Positions 23,582-26,414 of a stretch of 26,414 nt of DNA are shown here, piece after piece (position 1 is the first letter of the stretch; the number at the start of each line of letters is the position of its first letter). The stretch covers positions 1 through 26,414 of the forward strand of contig CAZUCD010000037.1 in NCBI GenBank assembly GCA_964618855.1. Reading direction: 5' to 3'. The translations under genes were made by a program, and so were the position numbers. Under the pieces are notes generated by a model, which was not told the DNA's origin, searched no databases, and saw only the letters and a program-made list of their open reading frames with translations. The DNA comes from CAZUCD01 sp964618855 (GTDB taxonomy: Bacteria > Sumerlaeota > Sumerlaeia > SLMS01 > JANRJK01).

Positions 23582-24580
23582 TTGGACGCCGCGCCCCGCT
23601 TCGCCATCGGCCTCGGCGCAAACCTGGGCGACAGGGCGGCCTCACTCGAGGCCGCCCTCGCCATGCTCGACGCCCATCCCGGCGTGGAGCTGCTCGCCTC
23701 CTCAACCATCGTCGAGACGCCGCCCTGGGGGGACGCCGACCAGGGCCCGTTCTTGAACGCCGTCGTGGTGGGGCGGACGAGCCTTGCGCCCCCCACGCTC
23801 CTCGACCTCGGCCAGTCGGTCGAGCGCGCGCTCGGCAAGCGCGTCATACGCAAGTGGGGCCCGCGCGCCATCGACGTCGACCTCCTGTTTGTCGAGGGGG
23901 TGGCCTCCGACACCGGGGAGCTTCGCCTGCCCCACCCGCATATGGCGGACCGGCCCTTTGTGTTCATCCCGCTGCGGGAGGCGCTCGCCGCGTCGGGCAT
24001 GCCGCGCGAGCTGTGCCCCGCGCCGTCCGCCGCGGGGGTGGCCATTGCCGGCCTGGCGCAGGCCTGCGGCGCAACGCGGGCATTTCCCCTGCACGCGCAC
24101 CCCGGCGACCGCGCAGCCATCGCCTCGGCCAGTCTCGAGGACGTGCACGAACTCGGGTCGCGCCTCGCGCTGCTGCTCAGGTCGGGAGGGTTCCTGGCGC
24201 TGGACGGGGAACTCGGCGCGGGGAAGAGTGAGCTCGCGCGCGCGACCATCCGGGCGTTCGGCGTCGCGGGCCGCATACCGAGCCCCACCTTCACGCTCTG
24301 CCGCCAGTATGAGGCCCCTCCCCTCGCGGTCGAGCATTGGGATTTCTACCGCCTCGGCGACGAGTCGGAGCTCGACTCAGCCGGCTTTGGGGGCATGCAC
24401 GCTGAGCCGCGCGCGGTGCTGGTCGAGTGGGCCTCGCGCTTCCCCGGTGCGCTCCCCCCGGGCGCGCTCCACGTGCGGCTGGATGTGCTCGACGGCGATC
24501 GCAGGCGCGTGGCCCTCCGACGAGCCGGCGGACTGCCCCTCTTGCTCCGCGCGATGCCGGGATGCGAGGTGGGGCCGTGA
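23582..24580 (+). CDS. folK-tsaE: FolK-TsaE fusion (HPPK joined to the tRNA t6A ATPase)
   Basis: One 332-residue reading frame holds two enzymes. Residues about 6-165 are 6-hydroxymethyl-7,8-dihydropterin pyrophosphokinase (folate synthesis): GLGANLGDR (10-18), TPPWG with DQGPFLNAVV, RKWGPRAIDVDLL (90-102) and LPHPHMADRPFVFIPL. Residues about 183-315 are TsaE, the ATPase that supports the TsaB/TsaD complex making N6-threonylcarbamoyl-adenosine in tRNA: Walker A GELGAGKS (209-216), SPTFTLCRQYE, HWDFYR (252-257) and VLVEW (279-283). No stop or plausible restart separates them. The start is most likely TTG at 23582, 8 nt after the previous stop, because no ATG or GTG lies before the first conserved strand; its ribosome site is weak. 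The stop overlaps the tsaB start as GTGA. Confidence 0.88.
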   Translation: MDAAPRFAIGLGANLGDRAASLEAALAMLDAHPGVELLASSTIVETPPWGDADQGPFLNAVVVGRTSLAPPTLLDLGQSVERALGKRVIRKWGPRAIDVDLLFVEGVASDTGELRLPHPHMADRPFVFIPLREALAASGMPRELCPAPSAAGVAIAGLAQACGATRAFPLHAHPGDRAAIASASLEDVHELGSRLALLLRSGGFLALDGELGAGKSELARATIRAFGVAGRIPSPTFTLCRQYEAPPLAVEHWDFYRLGDESELDSAGFGGMHAEPRAVLVEWASRFPGALPPGALHVRLDVLDGDRRRVALRRAGGLPLLLRAMPGCEVGP

Positions 24581-25272
24581 ACATCCTCGCCTTCGACACA
24601 TCGACGCCGAGCGGCGGCGTGGCCCTGATGCGCGCAGGCCGCCTCAGCGGCGTTGCATGCCTCAACACCGCCCGCCGCCACAGCGCCGAATGCCTCGACC
24701 TCGCCATGCGGCTCCTTGATGCCGAGGGCATGGCGCCGGGGGACGTGGACGTCTTCGGCGTCGCGCGCGGACCGGGCAGCTTCACCGGCGTCCGCATCGC
24801 CATGACGCTCGCGAAGACCCTCGCGTGGTCCCTCGGCAAGCCCCTCGCCACGGTCTGCACGATGCGCGCGATGGCGGCCAATGCCTCCTCCGGCGAGCAG
24901 GCCGAGGCCACGCTTGTCCTGCTGGACGCAAGGCGCGGTGAACTGTACGCGGCGCTCTACGGGGGTGGCGCGGAAGGCTGGCGCACGGAGCTGGTGGCGC
25001 CGTTTGCGTGCCCGCCGGGTGCCCTGCGCGCGCGGCTTGGTCCCGCTTTGCGCGGGCGCATCCTCGCCTGCGGGGAGGGCGCAATCCTGACCACGACGTT
25101 TCCCTCGGACGTGGAACCATGGGGCGGTGTCGTCCTCGCACGGGTGGACCGCCGATTCGCATCCCCGGCGACCGTCGCGCTGCTGGCGCACGAGGCCGCG
25201 CTGCGCGGGGAGTTCACCGACCCCGCCGCCGCCGTGCCGGTCTACCTTCGCGAGCCCCTGGAAAAGCCGTGA
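24577..25272 (+). CDS. tsaB: TsaB, tRNA threonylcarbamoyladenosine synthesis protein
   Basis: A 231-residue protein of the ASKHA fold that pairs with TsaD and binds TsaE. ILAFDTSTPSGGVAL (3-17), GPGSFTGVRIAMTLAKTLA (65-83) and LLDARRGELYAALY are the family's defining blocks; length is normal. The GTG at 24577 overlaps the folK-tsaE stop by 4 bp, with GAGG 7 nt upstream. It is next to its functional partner TsaE, which supports both calls. The catalytic subunit tsaD is not in the window. Its stop overlaps the glycosyltransferase start as GTGA. Confidence 0.93.
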   Translation: MNILAFDTSTPSGGVALMRAGRLSGVACLNTARRHSAECLDLAMRLLDAEGMAPGDVDVFGVARGPGSFTGVRIAMTLAKTLAWSLGKPLATVCTMRAMAANASSGEQAEATLVLLDARRGELYAALYGGGAEGWRTELVAPFACPPGALRARLGPALRGRILACGEGAILTTTFPSDVEPWGGVVLARVDRRFASPATVALLAHEAALRGEFTDPAAAVPVYLREPLEKP

Positions 25273-26222
25273 GCCCCGCCGTCTCGATCATCACGCCCGC
25301 ATGGAACGCGCAGGAGACGATCGCGCGCACGGTGGCGTCCGTGCGAGCGCAGACCTTCGGCGATTGGGAGCTTCTGGTCGGGGACGATGGTTCGGAGGAT
25401 GGCACCGCCGATGCCGCGATCGCGGCGGGGGCGGGTGATGACCGCGTCCGCGTGGTCAGGTTCCCCCGCACGGGCCGCCCGGGACCCGTGCGCAACCGGC
25501 TGCTGGAGCTATCGCGCGGGGCGTGGATCGCTTTCCTCGACGCGGACGACTGCTGGGCGCCGCGAAAGCTCGAGGCGCAGCTCGCGCTCCTGCGCCGGTC
25601 GCGTCGCAGGTGGTCGTTCGGCAACGCGCGCATAGCGGGCGCCGGCCGCGCGCAACCCTCCGGGCTCTACTATCCCCGATCATGGCGCCCGGGGTGCCCG
25701 TTCTTCCCGCAACTCTTCACAGGCGACGGCGTCCCCTGCCTGACGGTCATGGCTGAACGTTCGCTTCTGGAGGAGGCGGCCGAGGGCCGCGGCATCGGCG
25801 CCGTGATCGAGGAATCGCCCGGCCTCCCCGTGATGACCGACTGGGAGATGGCGCTGCGGCTCTCGCTTCGCGCGGAGCCCGCGTACCTGCCGTCGCCGCT
25901 CGCGACCTACCACATCGTCGAGGGGAGCGTCAGCCGCAACGCGGAGCGCAACTGCCGCACGGCGCTCGGGTTCATCGCGCGCTACCGTCATCGCGGCATA
26001 GGCTCCGCGTTGTGCGACCGTGCGGAGCGGCTGCACCGCTCGAAACTCGCCGTCGGAAGGCTTTTCGCGGGCGAGCCCGGCTGGAGAAGCGGCCTGTTCT
26101 CGAGCTGTGCGCGCCTGCCCGTCACCCCGCGCGATGCGTTCCTCGCGGGAATCGGACTCTTGCCGGCGGCATGGGCTCGGGGAGCCTACCGCGCCGCCCT
26201 CGGGATGCGACGCGCAGGGTAG
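25269..26222 (+). CDS. Family 2 glycosyltransferase
   Basis: A 317-residue GT-A-type glycosyltransferase. VSIITPAWNAQETI (5-18), then LLVGDDGSEDGT (35-46), is the nucleotide-sugar binding start, and FLDADDCWAP (89-98) carries the metal-binding DxD. A later TDWEMALRL resembles the acceptor-side ED motif of the family. No membrane helix is evident, so it probably works at the inner face of the membrane on lipid-linked glycan. The GTG at 25269 overlaps the tsaB stop by 4 bp; the ribosome site (GGAAAA) is weak, so translation probably depends on coupling. It ends the operon. Substrate sugar and acceptor are unknown. Confidence 0.88.
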   Translation: MSPAVSIITPAWNAQETIARTVASVRAQTFGDWELLVGDDGSEDGTADAAIAAGAGDDRVRVVRFPRTGRPGPVRNRLLELSRGAWIAFLDADDCWAPRKLEAQLALLRRSRRRWSFGNARIAGAGRAQPSGLYYPRSWRPGCPFFPQLFTGDGVPCLTVMAERSLLEEAAEGRGIGAVIEESPGLPVMTDWEMALRLSLRAEPAYLPSPLATYHIVEGSVSRNAERNCRTALGFIARYRHRGIGSALCDRAERLHRSKLAVGRLFAGEPGWRSGLFSSCARLPVTPRDAFLAGIGLLPAAWARGAYRAALGMRRAG

Positions 26223-26414
26223 GCTGGCGCGTCCTGATGCGGGTTCTCTTTCAGGCCTGACGCAAGGACGCGAAGCCGCCAGGTCGCAGGGAAAAACACA
26301 CGGGCGCATCCCCTGCTCTCCTGCTTTGCCTTTCTTTGCGTCCCCGCGCCCTTGCGTCCTTGCGTCCTTGCGCCGGGTTTTTCCTGCCTGACGCAAAGAC
26401 GCGAAGCCGCAAGG
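26223..26414. repeat. Direct and inverted GCAAGGACGC-type repeats after the operon
   Basis: CCTGACGCAAGGACGCGAAG (from 26256) recurs as CCTGACGCAAAGACGCGAAG (from 26387), both followed by CCGC and AGG. Between them, about 26323-26374 reads in the opposite sense (CTTTGCGTCC, then CTTGCGTCC twice), so the segment can fold into a large stem. A TTTTT follows at 26378-26382. The second copy runs to the window edge, so more copies may follow. It may terminate the operon transcript. Confidence 0.75.

Overview
This is a GC-rich bacterial chromosome segment. It is densely coded, with short or overlapping gene junctions, and it carries many intergenic hairpin repeats. Nearly all genes are housekeeping or cell-envelope genes: RarA, ComEC, NAD synthetase, two Nudix hydrolases, RNase J, TsaE/TsaB, a flippase, a glycosyltransferase and a histidine kinase. 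A C-terminal remnant of a planctomycete/Sumerlaeota-style pseudopilin, an RpiB-like isomerase with a microcompartment-type tail, and a degenerate UshA-like secreted protein suggest an uncultured didermic lineage near the PVC/Sumerlaeota/Hydrogenedentota groups. That placement is inference and is weak. No rRNA, tRNA, CRISPR array, intact transposase or phage gene was seen.

Layout. 1-196: end of a tandem hairpin-repeat array. 173-2828 (minus): rarA behind a multi-pass membrane protein with an 8-bp overlap. 2829-3029: divergent spacer with a palindromic repeat. 3030-5468 (plus): comEC. 5503-8308 (minus): nadE, then an ADP-ribose-type Nudix hydrolase (4-bp overlap), then a pseudopilin remnant. 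8309-8679: divergent spacer with two operator-like inverted repeats. 8680-11100 (plus): Ski2-like helicase fused to an OmpR/PhoB-type winged helix. 11101-11206: hairpin element between convergent genes. 11216-13999 (minus): large secreted propeller-like protein. 14000-14880: non-coding, with a 14-nt palindrome, a 17-nt-period G-run ladder and a six-unit, ~96-bp tandem hairpin array. 14881-17039 (minus): RNase J then a MutT-like Nudix enzyme. 17040-17450: non-coding, with an IS-end-like tandem repeat and an inverted hairpin element. 17451-19425 (plus): RpiB-like isomerase and flippase. 19468-21210 (minus): GAF-containing histidine kinase. 21304-26222 (plus): a tightly overlapping operon of RmlD-like reductase, secreted metallophosphatase-like protein, a FolK-TsaE fusion, TsaB and a family-2 glycosyltransferase. 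26223-26414: another repeat family.

How the genes fit together. nadE and the Nudix gene link NAD synthesis to ADP-ribose turnover. The folK-tsaE and tsaB genes join folate and tRNA t6A synthesis. The RmlD-like, flippase and glycosyltransferase genes point to a surface glycan. The most unusual items are the helicase/winged-helix fusion, the FolK-TsaE fusion, the RpiB-like protein lacking the usual catalytic cysteine, and the hairpin-pair repeat family, which keeps its arms while its inner spacers differ between loci and which supplies stop codons to neighbouring genes.
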